From Neocallimastix lanati (nom. inval.) (Eukaryota; Neocallimastigomycota; Neocallimastigomycetes; Neocallimastigales; Neocallimastigaceae): a stretch of 64,000 nt of DNA. The translations under genes and the position numbers were made by a program. Shown in pieces: positions 28,853-38,390 of this stretch. Where the stretch lies: NCBI GenBank assembly GCA_016946835.1, contig JACVTC010000008.1, forward strand, positions 313,501 through 377,500. Reading direction: 5' to 3'. The notes under the pieces were generated by a model. It did no database searches and had not been told where the DNA came from. It worked only from the letters and a program-made list of their open reading frames with translations. The first letter of the stretch is position 1. Every line of letters begins with the position of its first letter.

Positions 28853-31800
28853 AAATTGCCCACGCTAAGATAATCCTCTCTGTCAAAAACTTTTTCATAA
28901 ATTCTGAAATATATTTTTCATTTTCAATTTCATCAATAAATTCTCTGGGAGTATCCTCTTCGTTATTATTATTAATTATTATATTATTATTATCAACTAT
29001 ACCATTTCCACCATTTTCGCTTCTATTACCTTCATCATCAATATTATTTTCATTGTTTTCTTTTACGTTACCTTCAGTATTACTATTATTATCGTTTACC
29101 AAAGCATTAGTAGTAATAATATCTTTCCTTTTTATACGAGAAAGTGCATCAGCTAATATATTTGCTCTCCCGGGTTGATAAACAACGTCAACTTGTAACT
29201 GACTAAATAAAAGACACCAACGAGCATGTTTACTTGTATTTGGTTCATTGTTTTTAATTATAGGAACTAAAGGTTGATGATCTGTGTAAAGAATAGTCCG
29301 AAAAGGGTTTCCAAGAATATAGGGTTTAAACTTATTAATAAAGTAGTAAGCTGCAGTTCCTTCCAATTCAGTAATAGAGTAATTATGTTCAGATTTACTT
29401 AAAGAACGACTAATATAAAATACTGGGTGTTCTATTTTATCTTCATATAGTTGTAATAATACTCCACCTATCCCTAGATAGCTAGCATCTGTACGAATAA
29501 TAAAGGGTTTATCAAAACGTGGATAACATAAGATAGGTGCGTTACAAAGAGAATTCTTCATTTTATCAAAACTAATAGTTTGTTCTTTAGTCCAAATAAA
29601 AGGTGAGTTTTTCCTTAAAAGTTTACGTAGGGGTTCAGAAATAGAAGCATAGTTTTCAATAAAATTTCTGTAATATCCAACCATTCCAAGAAAAGAACGT
29701 AATTCAGAAATATTGGAAGGAATATCTAAATTCTTGATTGCATCTACTTTTCTTTCTATGGGTAATAACCCCTTATTTGAAATCTTGTGTCCCAACGCTT
29801 CAACTTCGTAAACACAGAAATGACACTTTTCAATATTCATTTTTAATTTATTATTTCTAAGAATTTCAAAAACATTTGTTAAATCTATTAGATGTTGTTC
29901 AATGGATGGTGAATATACAATAATATCATCCAAATATATTTGAACACATTTATTTATTAAGTCAAAGAATATACGATTCATTTCTCTCTGGAAGGTAGCA
30001 GGAGCGTTGGTCAAACCAAAAGGCATTACCTTAAAGTAATAATTTCCAAACTTAGTAGTAAATGAAGTAAGTTCTTGATCATCCTTAAACATAGGTATCT
30101 GGTGATACCCACTAAACAGATCCAAAGTTGAAAAAATATAAGCATCTTTTAGAGCATCAAAAATTTCTTGTATTATCGGGATTGCATAGGCATCCTTTTT
30201 AGTGATATTATTTAATAATCTATAATCTATACATAATCTCCAACGACCGTTTTTCTTAGGTACTAATACAATAGGTGACGACCATGGTGAATGAGATGGT
30301 ACAATTAGTCCTTTATCTATTAATTTCTTTAATTCTATTTTTAAAGCTTCTAATTGAATTTGAGAAATTCTATAAGCTTTTTGTTTAATAGGTTTACTAC
30401 CTGCAATTAGTTCAATATGGTGAGGTAGTAATTCTGAAGGTTCCAAATCATCACTGGAAACGGCTATAACATCTGTATAAGAATTTAATATTTTTTTGAA
30501 TTCTGCCTTAAAATCCAAATCTTTGATATCCATATTATCAATTAATACTTCAAGAATTTTATTTTTATCAACATTCTCATTAATACTATTAATATTATTA
30601 ATTATTGTAGAAGGTGGATTTTCTATTATATAACAAAACATAGCTTGAGATTGAAAAATTTGAACGTCCTCTAATGGTACTAAGGGTACAACGTTAAAAC
30701 TGAAAATACCATTGATATTATTAATTTTATTTCTCACATATAAATATTTACTATTAGCATCTACTAGCAACTTATAATCCGCTTGTGTTTTTAAATTAAT
30801 AATTATATCAAAAATAGGATCACCGTTATCCACGACTCTAAATTCAGTATTAATTTTTAATGTTCCAATTTGTACTTCAAGTTGAACTATTTCATAAACC
30901 TTTTCTTCAACATCAGATAAAGCTTGATGTACTCTGCCAGAGGTAGTTCTTACAACAGTATAATTTTTGATGAATTTTGTGAGAAATTTCCTAGTTACTA
31001 AATTCGCGTTACTACCACCATCAATTAAAATAGCGGCAGGATAACCATCAACGGAACCACTGACCACAGCAATATCGTGTTCCTGGACTTCCCTGGTACA
31101 GTAGCAATGTGTCGGATTGTTGACAATCTCAAAATTTTCGATGTCATCGTAACATTCCGCATAGCCTATGATTGTTTCCTCTTCTGTTTTCAATTTTTTG
31201 AAACTTCTGTTAACATCGGCACGCAAGGCACTACTAATTCCTAATAACTGAGCCAAATTAATATTAGCTGGGGTATTTCTCAATTCTTCCACAATATTGT
31301 ATGGTTCAACACCCTCTAACAATTGAATTATTTGACCAACTCTGGTAGCTTTGTCCTTCGTTTTATCTCTTTCTTTATCATTGGTAGGGTTCATTCTATT
31401 TCCAATTCCAATTTTATTTAGATTATTAACTTTACTATTTTTACCAATTTCTTCATTTTGAGTGTTCAAGTTATCCGTTTTATTTTTATTATTGTTCTCT
31501 ACATCCAAGTCAACTTTATCCATAATATCCAAATCTGCTTTATCCACAATATCCAAACTATTATTCCTTATTTTCTTACCTATACTTTCAAAATCATTAT
31601 TGTTCAATACCTTCGTTTTGTTAATATTTAGTTTATCTAAATTTCCATCATTAATACTTTCCAATGTATTATTATCCACATTTTCGTTGTCATGTTTATT
31701 AGTTATATCATGATTAAAATTTTTAGTATTATTAATATTGTAATTAATTTTTGGTTTATTCTTAAGGGGTAACTCTACAATATTTCTATTTCTTAAATTA

Positions 31801-32048
31801 TATTTTATTTTAGGTGAATTATTTATTGTATTATAATACATTTTATTAGTATAATCATTTTCGCTTAATTCTTCATTATTAATTTTTCTTTTTGTTTTTG
31901 GTAGTAAGGATGAATATTTTTCATCTCTACTACGTTTTGCAGCAGCAATAATATTTTTGTAATTATCATTCCATGAGGTAGCTGCAATTATACTAGGGTT
32001 GGCATTTTGATTAAAGGAAGTTAGCCTTCTTCCATTATCTAGTTTTTT
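28845..32048 (-). CDS. Element E pol: protease, RT, RNase H; no integrase
   Basis: The frame is open from the slippery site at 32048 through an ATG at 31841 to the stop at 28845-28847, so translation by -1 frameshifting needs no start codon. Residues counted from 31841: Asn-rich linker 1-150; protease about 265-360 with LIDGGSNANLV near 272, where the family has DTG or DSG; RT about 470-700 with PSHSPWSSPIVLV, LCIDYRLLN and YLDDIIVYS near 635; RNase H about 780-920 with RTDASYLGIGGVLLQ and YTDHQPL; then VYQPGRANILADALSR, which normally precedes integrase; then a tail of about 80 residues rich in Asn and Glu. HHCC and DDE motifs are absent. There are no stops over about 1070 codons. Homology by motif is clear to element A pol. 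Confidence 0.93.
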   Translation of the reverse strand, partial: KKLDNGRRLTSFNQNANPSIIAATSWNDNYKNIIAAAKRSRDEKYSSLLPKTKRKINNEELSENDYTNKMYYNTINNSPKIKYNLRNRNIVELPLKNKPKINYNINNTKNFNHDITNKHDNENVDNNTLESINDGNLDKLNINKTKVLNNNDFESIGKKIRNNSLDIVDKADLDIMDKVDLDVENNNKNKTDNLNTQNEEIGKNSKVNNLNKIGIGNRMNPTNDKERDKTKDKATRVGQIIQLLEGVEPYNIVEELRNTPANINLAQLLGISSALRADVNRSFKKLKTEEETIIGYAECYDDIENFEIVNNPTHCYCTREVQEHDIAVVSGSVDGYPAAILIDGGSNANLVTRKFLTKFIKNYTVVRTTSGRVHQALSDVEEKVYEIVQLEVQIGTLKINTEFRVVDNGDPIFDIIINLKTQADYKLLVDANSKYLYVRNKINNINGIFSFNVVPLVPLEDVQIFQSQAMFCYIIENPPSTIINNINSINENVDKNKILEVLIDNMDIKDLDFKAEFKKILNSYTDVIAVSSDDLEPSELLPHHIELIAGSKPIKQKAYRISQIQLEALKIELKKLIDKGLIVPSHSPWSSPIVLVPKKNGRWRLCIDYRLLNNITKKDAYAIPIIQEIFDALKDAYIFSTLDLFSGYHQIPMFKDDQELTSFTTKFGNYYFKVMPFGLTNAPATFQREMNRIFFDLINKCVQIYLDDIIVYSPSIEQHLIDLTNVFEILRNNKLKMNIEKCHFCVYEVEALGHKISNKGLLPIERKVDAIKNLDIPSNISELRSFLGMVGYYRNFIENYASISEPLRKLLRKNSPFIWTKEQTISFDKMKNSLCNAPILCYPRFDKPFIIRTDASYLGIGGVLLQLYEDKIEHPVFYISRSLSKSEHNYSITELEGTAAYYFINKFKPYILGNPFRTILYTDHQPLVPIIKNNEPNTSKHARWCLLFSQLQVDVVYQPGRANILADALSRIKRKDIITTNALVNDNNSNTEGNVKENNENNIDDEGNRSENGGNGIVDNNNIIINNNNEEDTPREFIDEIENEKYISEFMKKFLTERIILAWAILI
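32016..32048 (-). promoter_or_regulatory. -1 ribosomal frameshift signal between gag and pol, element E
   Basis: Gag frame: A AAA AAC (32048-32042), then stop TAG (32041-32039). An 8-nt spacer is followed by hairpin GGAAG (32033-32029), 8-nt loop, CTTCC (32020-32016). The layout matches element A in heptamer position, stop, spacer, stem and loop size. A_AAA_AAC is a well-known efficient slippery sequence. Confidence 0.85.
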
Positions 32049-33163
32049 TGAGAATATAAGGAATTAATATAATTTTCATAATTTGGATCATTTTGGAATC
32101 TATCAAAAGCAACGCAATCTTTTAAAACATGATCCGGTTGATGACAGAAATAACAGGTTTTAATTTTTAAATTTTTCATTTGATTAGTTAAATCGTCTAT
32201 AACATCAGAATTATTATTATAATTATTTGTATTGTGATTCATATTACGATTATTGTTATTACTATTATTATAATTATTACCATTGTTATAATTATTATTA
32301 AAATTATTGTTACCAAGATTATTGTTATTATTAAAACTATTAAAATTTGGGTTTCTAAAATTTCTCAAAACGCTAGAATTCATTCTAGATGATGAATTTA
32401 ATGATACATTATTAAATCTTCTTATTCTATTAAAATTTCCTGAATTGTTAAATGTATTAAAATTATTATTAAATGGAGTGAAATTTGAATTATTATTATA
32501 TTGATCAATGAAAGCATTATTAAGGTTTGATCTACCAGATTGGGAAAAATTATTTCTTCTATTATAATTATTGATATTACCATAAGGACCCCACATTTCT
32601 TGGTTTCCTTGAGATTGAGTTAATATATTTTCATATTTCTCAGCTAATTTACAGGCAGTTTCAAGGTCAGGAGCTTCAGCCATGGCGATTCTTTCATAAA
32701 TTCTACTACGAGGTCTCAAGGCATTTTCATAGTCGATCACTGAGAAGGAAGATTGGTCTGCGGAATCTAATTGATCATATAACTCTAAGAATCTAGTATT
32801 AAAGTCGTAAATACTTTCATTTGGATTGATCATAATTTTCTTAATTTGTCTTAATTTGTCTTCTTTCAGATTTTCTCTCCAATATTTCTTTTTAATTAGG
32901 TATACACATTCATCTAGTGTTAGAATCCGATTCAACTTGACTTGTTCCATATGAAGTACACGAACTATATCATCCTCACAGGATGCAATGATATAACTGA
33001 ATTTTCCTGCATCCGTTACAATACGTTCCCTTCTAAACCAGTCAGTAATACGAAACTTCCAAATTTCTGCATCTTTATGAACACCTCCAATCCTTGGTAG
33101 AGTTCTAGTATCGACATCAACGTTATCCACTAGAGTTGTCGAAGTAGTAGGTGAACTTGACAT
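32039..33163 (-). CDS. Element E gag (374 aa)
   Basis: Complete frame from ATG 33163. The N-terminal half is a retrotransposon gag core (…AEIWKFRITDWFRRERIV…, …NPNESIYDFNTRFLELYD…). Residues about 200-320 are an Asn-rich disordered region. A CCHC knuckle CYFCHQPDHVLKDC lies at about 338-351 (the fourth spacing has Asp before His where Gly is common). It ends YSQKN at the slippery site. The start is the first ATG after the leader; no upstream in-frame codons fit. The protein is expected to coat the RNA and form particles. Confidence 0.93.
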   Translation of the reverse strand: MSSSPTTSTTLVDNVDVDTRTLPRIGGVHKDAEIWKFRITDWFRRERIVTDAGKFSYIIASCEDDIVRVLHMEQVKLNRILTLDECVYLIKKKYWRENLKEDKLRQIKKIMINPNESIYDFNTRFLELYDQLDSADQSSFSVIDYENALRPRSRIYERIAMAEAPDLETACKLAEKYENILTQSQGNQEMWGPYGNINNYNRRNNFSQSGRSNLNNAFIDQYNNNSNFTPFNNNFNTFNNSGNFNRIRRFNNVSLNSSSRMNSSVLRNFRNPNFNSFNNNNNLGNNNFNNNYNNGNNYNNSNNNNRNMNHNTNNYNNNSDVIDDLTNQMKNLKIKTCYFCHQPDHVLKDCVAFDRFQNDPNYENYINSLYSQKN

Positions 33164-33365
33164 TTTAAGAAAATTCCAAATAATGAGTAGTGTATATATA
33201 TAAATACAATAATATATAGTCTTATTAACTAATAAAACGCGTTCAATAATTTATAAAATTAAATATATATTTTATCACTATTAAAAATTTTTACTATTTA
33301 TTTTTGTTACTAAGTATTATTATCAATATTAATATTATTATAATTATTATTTATTATTATTATAT

Positions 33366-33404
<39 letters not shown>

Positions 33405-33697
33405 ACTTATTAATTAATTTACTAATTAATACTATTTATTACTTCTATTATTATTATTATTATTATTATTTTTTTTTTTTTTTATAATAAACTAATAGTT
33501 AATAATTAAAGGCTTATTCGTTTTTATACTGGTTCAAACTCCCAGTTATCTTTAATTACAAATAAAATATTACAATTAATTAACTAACTTATCACTATTA
33601 ACTAAATCTAAATAGTAATTAAAGACTTATTCGTTTTTATCCTGGTCCAAATTCCCAGCTGCCTTTAATTAATAAGAATAAAATAAAATATATATAT

Positions 33698-33743
<46 letters not shown>

Positions 33744-33872
33744 ACGCGTAATTATTAATTTTCAACTAATATTTTATTTAAACTTAATAAATTAACACAG
33801 GAAAATAATTATAATAAAAATATATCTCTTAATAAAACACTTATAAAAATAATACAACTATATTATTGCACA
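33164..33872 (-). promoter_or_regulatory. 5' leader of element E with duplicated hairpin module
   Basis: It contains two related 60-bp stem-loops, 33509-33567 and 33620-33678: outer stem TAATTAAAG…CTTTAATTA, inner stem CTGG…CCAG. Stem-preserving changes occur between them (GGC/GTTATC versus GAC/GCTGCC region). Long A runs in the RNA sense (33369-33402, 33471-33483, 33703-33742) and an AAT repeat lie around them. They may act in packaging or translation; that is inference. Confidence 0.6.
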
Positions 33873-33890
33873 TCCCCGATATCTCCACCA
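33873..33890 (-). promoter_or_regulatory. Primer binding site of element E
   Basis: Element strand TGGTGGAGATATCGGGGA, 5 nt after the LTR. Element F has the identical 18 bases. Confidence 0.8.
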
Positions 33891-33895
33891 ATTTT

Positions 33896-34460
33896 TGATA
33901 TACGGGACTTTTATGTGCTATATTTTAATTATAATAATATAGTTATATCTTTATTTAATTTATTATTCCTTTTCCTAAAAACTAAAAAACCCCCTTTCTA
34001 AATTAATTTATTAGAAATTGGTTATTATTAAGAAATTACATTTTAAAATTATAAAATTTAATAGTATGAAATATATTTTAAACATATAATATAAATTATA
34101 TATATATAAGAATACAATATCTATATTTAAATAATAAATGTATATTATATGTAAAATAAAAAATAAATATAAAATAATACATAATAATATATTGTATAAT
34201 ATAATAAAAATCCTATTAAAGTTAAATATAAAAATATTATTATATTTTAATATAATAATATATAATTATAAAATAAATAATATAATATAATATATTATAA
34301 AATAATATGTAATTTAATATATATTATAATAGTAATTATAATATAATAATGAATAATTAATAATATATTATAAAAATTATTATCAAAAGATATAAATTTA
34401 ATATTTAATAATTATTATTAAATATACAAATATGTTACTACACATATTTGTTTTAGATCA
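33896..34460 (-). repeat. 5' LTR of element E
   Basis: 565 bp; identical to the 3' LTR apart from the 44-bp indel and ATACAAATATG versus ATACATATATG near the end. Confidence 0.92.
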
Positions 34461-34464
34461 CAGG

Positions 34465-34556
34465 ATAGAAATCTCATCCGATTATTTGGTGCCGAGGATT
34501 CGAACCCCGCCCTCTACAGTAACCTGTATCGTCCTAACCAGCTGGACCAACATGGC
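34465..34556 (-). mobile_element. tRNA-derived SINE, head with Pol III A and B boxes
   Basis: The minus strand begins GCCATGTTGGTCCAGCTGG; TGGTCCAGCTGG matches the A-box consensus with one mismatch. GGGGTTCGAATCC holds a perfect B box (GGTTCGAATCC). D-stem (GTCC/GGAC) and T-stem (CGGGG/CCTCG) pair, but the anticodon loop has the wrong size and the acceptor does not close. So it is a tRNA-derived head, not a working tRNA gene. The body continues at 28331 downward. Confidence 0.8.
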
Positions 34557-34571
34557 TCTATTTTTTTTAAA

Positions 34572-35549
34572 TGGTAAAGAATGAATTAATAACCTTTATT
34601 TTATTATTAATAATTCTTTACTAAATTGTACTTTCCTATATTCTTCATAACCTAAACCTCATTGTAAATTTAATTTATTTTGATATAAATTAATTTACAC
34701 TTGTAAATAATGTAAATAAATTTTAATTAATTACTTTATTGTTATATTATTAAATATATGTATATATTAAAATACAATTGTAAATATTAAAATTATACTT
34801 TTAAGATACTAAATTATTAAAACTATTAATTAAATATTATTCTAAAAATTATTATAAATTATTAATATTATAAAATTATTAAAATTATTAAATATTATTA
34901 TAAAAATTTATTTATTATAACTATTAAATATTATTATAAAATTATTAAGATTATTAATTAAATTTATTATTAAAAATTATTATTAAAAATTTTTACTTAT
35001 TATAAAAATTATTATTTAAATATTATCAAATTTATTAATTAAATATTATAAAAATTTTATTTTATTTTGAAAATAATTACAAGTATTATTTAAAATAATT
35101 AAAGATTATTAAATTTATTATATTAATCTTTAAAAACAATTTATTTAACTTAAAAATATCAAAGAAAATAGTAAAAACTATTTTCTATATATTTATTTTA
35201 TAATTATTTTTAATTAAATTATATTTGAATATTATATTATTATATTTATAAAAATTAAAACAAAAATGAATTATTGATATAAAATTAATTCAATAATTCT
35301 ATAAAATTACTTAAATTATAAACAATTAATTATACTTTAAATTTATAAAAAAATATAAATATTGTAACAATTTCTTAAAAATTAAATATGTGTACTTTAA
35401 ATAAAAAAAAAAAAAAACTTTTATATTAATAAAAAAAATAAATAATTTTTAATAAAGAAAGATTTATTTTTTTTTAAAATCAAAGCAGGGTAATACCCGT
35501 CCCCCCCTGCTTGATTTTAAATATCTAAGTGTCAACCCCGAGTCTACCA
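34572..35549 (+). repeat. Solo LTR, family F
   Basis: 978 bp, ends TGGTAAAG…GAGTCTACCA, 4-bp duplication TAAA (34568-34571 and 35550-35553). It matches the LTR pieces around element F. Near its end is a structured stretch, AAGCAGGGTAATACC…CCCCTGCTTG. It is inserted exactly at the right edge of the SINE duplication. Confidence 0.85.
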
Positions 35550-35553
35550 TAAA

Positions 35554-35751
35554 ATATAAAAAATATTATTATCTTATATTAAATACATATACAAAATAAA
35601 GTCATATTTTTGTACTAGCGTATTATTACATTATATATATAAGTCATAAAAATTTAGTCAACGTATACAATATTTATTTTAAATATATTTTAACTTAATA
35701 ATTAATAAATCATAATAAACTTTATTTTTAACAAATTATATTAATATATTA
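35554..35751. other. AT-rich flank, possibly the rest of the copia-2 LTR
   Basis: No gene or clear repeat end. Confidence 0.35.
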
Positions 35752-35830
35752 ACTATTAAATATTATGTTATTTTGTTTAGTTTTAATGTGCGATCTTTTT
35801 ATTTATTTATTATGATTTTTATTTTTAATT
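35752..35830 (-). repeat. Fragment of copia-3 3' LTR
   Basis: TTAAATATTATGTTATTTTG… repeats 37641-37715 almost exactly (GTGCGATCTTTTTATTT versus GTGTGATCACTTTATTT). It joins the pre-integrase coding region directly, so integrase, RT and RNase H are deleted. Confidence 0.65.
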
Positions 35831-37490
35831 TTGAACAAGAACAAATTTTGCATTTATGTTTTAAATATATTTTATTTAATTTATCTTTGATAGAGTCAAT
35901 ATTAAAATGACCCATTCTTCTATGCCATAAATCCATATTTGAATCATTTATACCATTTTGTATATTATAGCATACAATATAATTTGAATTTTTATTTATA
36001 TTATTTTTTCTAGTTAGTATTTTGTAAACTTAAACTTTTGAGTTATTAGCGTATGACGTATAAATTCGTTTTCCATTATCATTATATAAGATGGCACAGT
36101 TTTCATTATCATATTTATTTTTACAAAATACAGGTTTGTAATTATCTTTACTTAAGTGATCTATAGAAATTAGACTTCTTTTAAAGGATGGCGCATATAT
36201 AACATCATTCAAAATAATCTTATGATTGTTAATTAAACCATTATAATTACCAATACTTTTGGACTTCACTATTCCTCCATTAGCAAAATATATATTTATA
36301 TGAAAATCATTTGGATTCACTAAATTATTTTCATCACGGGCCATGTGGTATGACGCCCCAGAATCTAATGTCCATAAAGTAATGTTGTTATTTTTATTAA
36401 TTTTATTTTCTTTGTTATTATTACGTTTTTTATACTTGGCAGTATAATAACTTAAGTTCTGCCTAGTATATTGTTTTAATGAAAATCTTTGATATTGTTT
36501 TTATTTTTAGGGATTCTTGTTGTTACGCAGTTGAATTGACTTTCCTCCCTTTCATCATTATAGTCCATACTTAAGGCATTACTGTAAATATCTACATACA
36601 TTTCAGATTCTTCTTCTTGCTCATTGCATGTTGTTGGTGTTTCATTTTCTTCTCTTTGTAGTGTCTTTTACCATATTTATCGTACACTACACCTCCATGA
36701 ATTCTTCCATTCTTGAGACACTCACGTAATATATGGCCAAATCCGCCACAATTATGGCATTTGATGTTTCTTTTACTGCTCTTTCTGTATTGTTTATTTC
36801 TGCTGTTACTTTCATTAGTTCTTACTTCATTATTGAACGCTTTAGCTTTCTCTTGCTTAATTTTTAAAGTATTCAAAAATTTTATTCTTGGGATTCCAAT
36901 CATTCTGAAAACCCAGTAAATTTGTTAATTGAGCAATATCGGCTGGAATAGCATTATATAAATAATTGAATTTTCTTTCATCATTCACATTTTCTCCAAT
37001 TTCTTTTATTTTGTCGAAGGTAATTTCCATGTTAACTATGAAAATTCCTATGTCCGTGGATTTATCGTAAGTCATATTCTCCAGTTTTTCATTCAATTGC
37101 AATTTCATTTCTTCATTACCTTTGGTAAAAGTTTTCTTTAACAACTTCCATATGTCATATGGGGAACTATTCTTGAAATCTATGCTTAATTTAATTTCAT
37201 TTTCCAAATTCATAATAATTTATCTTTTAGCTTTACTGTCACCAACTATCATGTTCTTTGTGACTGATTTATGATAGTAAGTATTAGTTCCTCTAATTTT
37301 CATACCCTTTAAGGATTCGAAATTTTCAGCGTTATTGGCAATTTTCTTCATATTATATTCGTAGATATATTTAGATATATTGATTTAATTCATTAGCAGT
37401 TAATATTAAATCCATATCTGAAGCCCAAAGTGGATAGGTTTCTACGGTAAGTTTTTTATTGCTTAAAATATTGAACGCTTTATCTTCCAT
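35831..37490 (-). pseudogene. copia-3: gag, zinc knuckle, protease remnant, pre-integrase
   Basis: Gag starts at ATG 37490 (MEDKAFNILSNKKLTVETYP…) and breaks after about 40 codons. The core is at 36857-37213 (…SSPYDIWKLLKKTF…). 36592-36903 (another frame) has a CCHC knuckle CHNCGGFGHILREC. 36345-36370 shows a protease entry in decayed form (…LDSGASYHM-like, read from TCTGGGGCGTCATACCAC). 36030-36344 is the protease/pre-integrase segment (…VIYAPSFKRSLISIDHLSK…), and 35850-36000 holds LWHRRMGHFNIDSIKDK and CKICSCSK, the HHCC finger before integrase. The coding then ends abruptly in LTR sequence. A deletion derivative of a copia element. Confidence 0.8.
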
Positions 37491-37624
37491 TGTTTTAGAA
37501 TTTTGAAAATTAAGATTTAATTAAATTAAATTTTGAGATTTCGAAATTTCAATTTACTTTTGTTTTTATTGGAATGTTTTTTATCCTGATATTTATAATT
37601 TAGCTTTTATATACTGGAGTTAAT

Positions 37625-37638
37625 TGAGACTCTTAATC
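37625..37638 (-). promoter_or_regulatory. Primer binding site of copia-3 (half tRNA-Lys type)
   Basis: Element strand GATTAAGAGTCTCA, identical to copia-1, between the LTR and a TATAAAAGC-containing leader. Confidence 0.6.
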
Positions 37639-37830
37639 TATTAAATATTATGTTATTTTGTTTAGTTTTAATGTGTGATCACTTTATTTATTTATTATGA
37701 TTTTTATTATTTTAATAACTTTTTTTTATAGGATTAATTATTATAATCCTTTACATATGTATATACATTAATAAATTTTAATTTAACTATATTAGTTACA
37801 ATTGTAATTACATGATATACATCATTAACA
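37639..37830 (-). repeat. 5' LTR of copia-3
   Basis: 192 bp, begins TGTTAATGATG on the element strand, like copia-1. Confidence 0.6.
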
Positions 37831-38390
37831 CGCCACATAACATTTTACATTATTATATATAAAATAATATATTTAATTTAATTAAAATATTAAACTTTAT
37901 ATTTAACATTAACAAATAAAAATTTTATAAATAATAAATTATTATAATATATTAATAAATAAAAAATTTATAAATAATAAATTATTATAATATATTAATA
38001 AATAAAAAATTTATAAATAATAAATTATTATAATATATTAATAAATAAAAAATTTATAAATAATAATCTTATTCTTTTTTAACTTATTAGTTAAAAAAAA
38101 TAATAACCAATAATTTAAGAATAAAATTTTTTTTTATAGATTATTGAATTAATAAATAAAAATAATTTTAATAATAATAAAATTTATTTATTTTATTAAT
38201 TGAAAAATAAAACTTTTAAATATTTAAATATTAAATATTAAAAAATGAAATAATTTTAAAAAGGATTTTTATATAACTTTAATAAAAAGAAATAATATAA
38301 AATAAAAAATAAGCTCAGTCTTATTTAAAATTTATGTAATTAAATATATAAGATTTAATAGATGAAAATAAATTAAAAATATTTAACAAA
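37831..38390. repeat. AT-rich spacer with a 42-bp tandem repeat
   Basis: At about 37916-38066 a unit containing AAAAATTTATAAATAATAAA and TTATTATAATATATTAATAA is repeated three and a half times. Otherwise no gene. It precedes the MULE relic and could hold its terminal repeat, which I could not define. Confidence 0.55.

Larger units (their letters stand above)
28332..34460 (-). mobile_element. Element E: Ty3/gypsy retrotransposon without integrase
   Basis: LTRs at 28332-28852 and 33896-34460 (ends TGAT…ATCA), 4-bp duplication CAGG. Coding: intact gag (375 codons) and intact pol (protease-RT-RNase H) joined by a -1 frameshift signal. Pol goes straight from RNase H into an Asn/Glu-rich tail that ends inside the 3' LTR; there is no integrase. 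The LTRs differ by one 44-bp indel and one visible substitution, so insertion was very recent. It sits inside the SINE. Confidence 0.92.

Noticed and set aside
34480-34556. A functional tRNA gene on the minus strand
   Set aside because: A and B boxes and D/T stems are good, but the anticodon loop has the wrong size and the acceptor arms do not pair. The 15-bp duplications show it is the head of a SINE.
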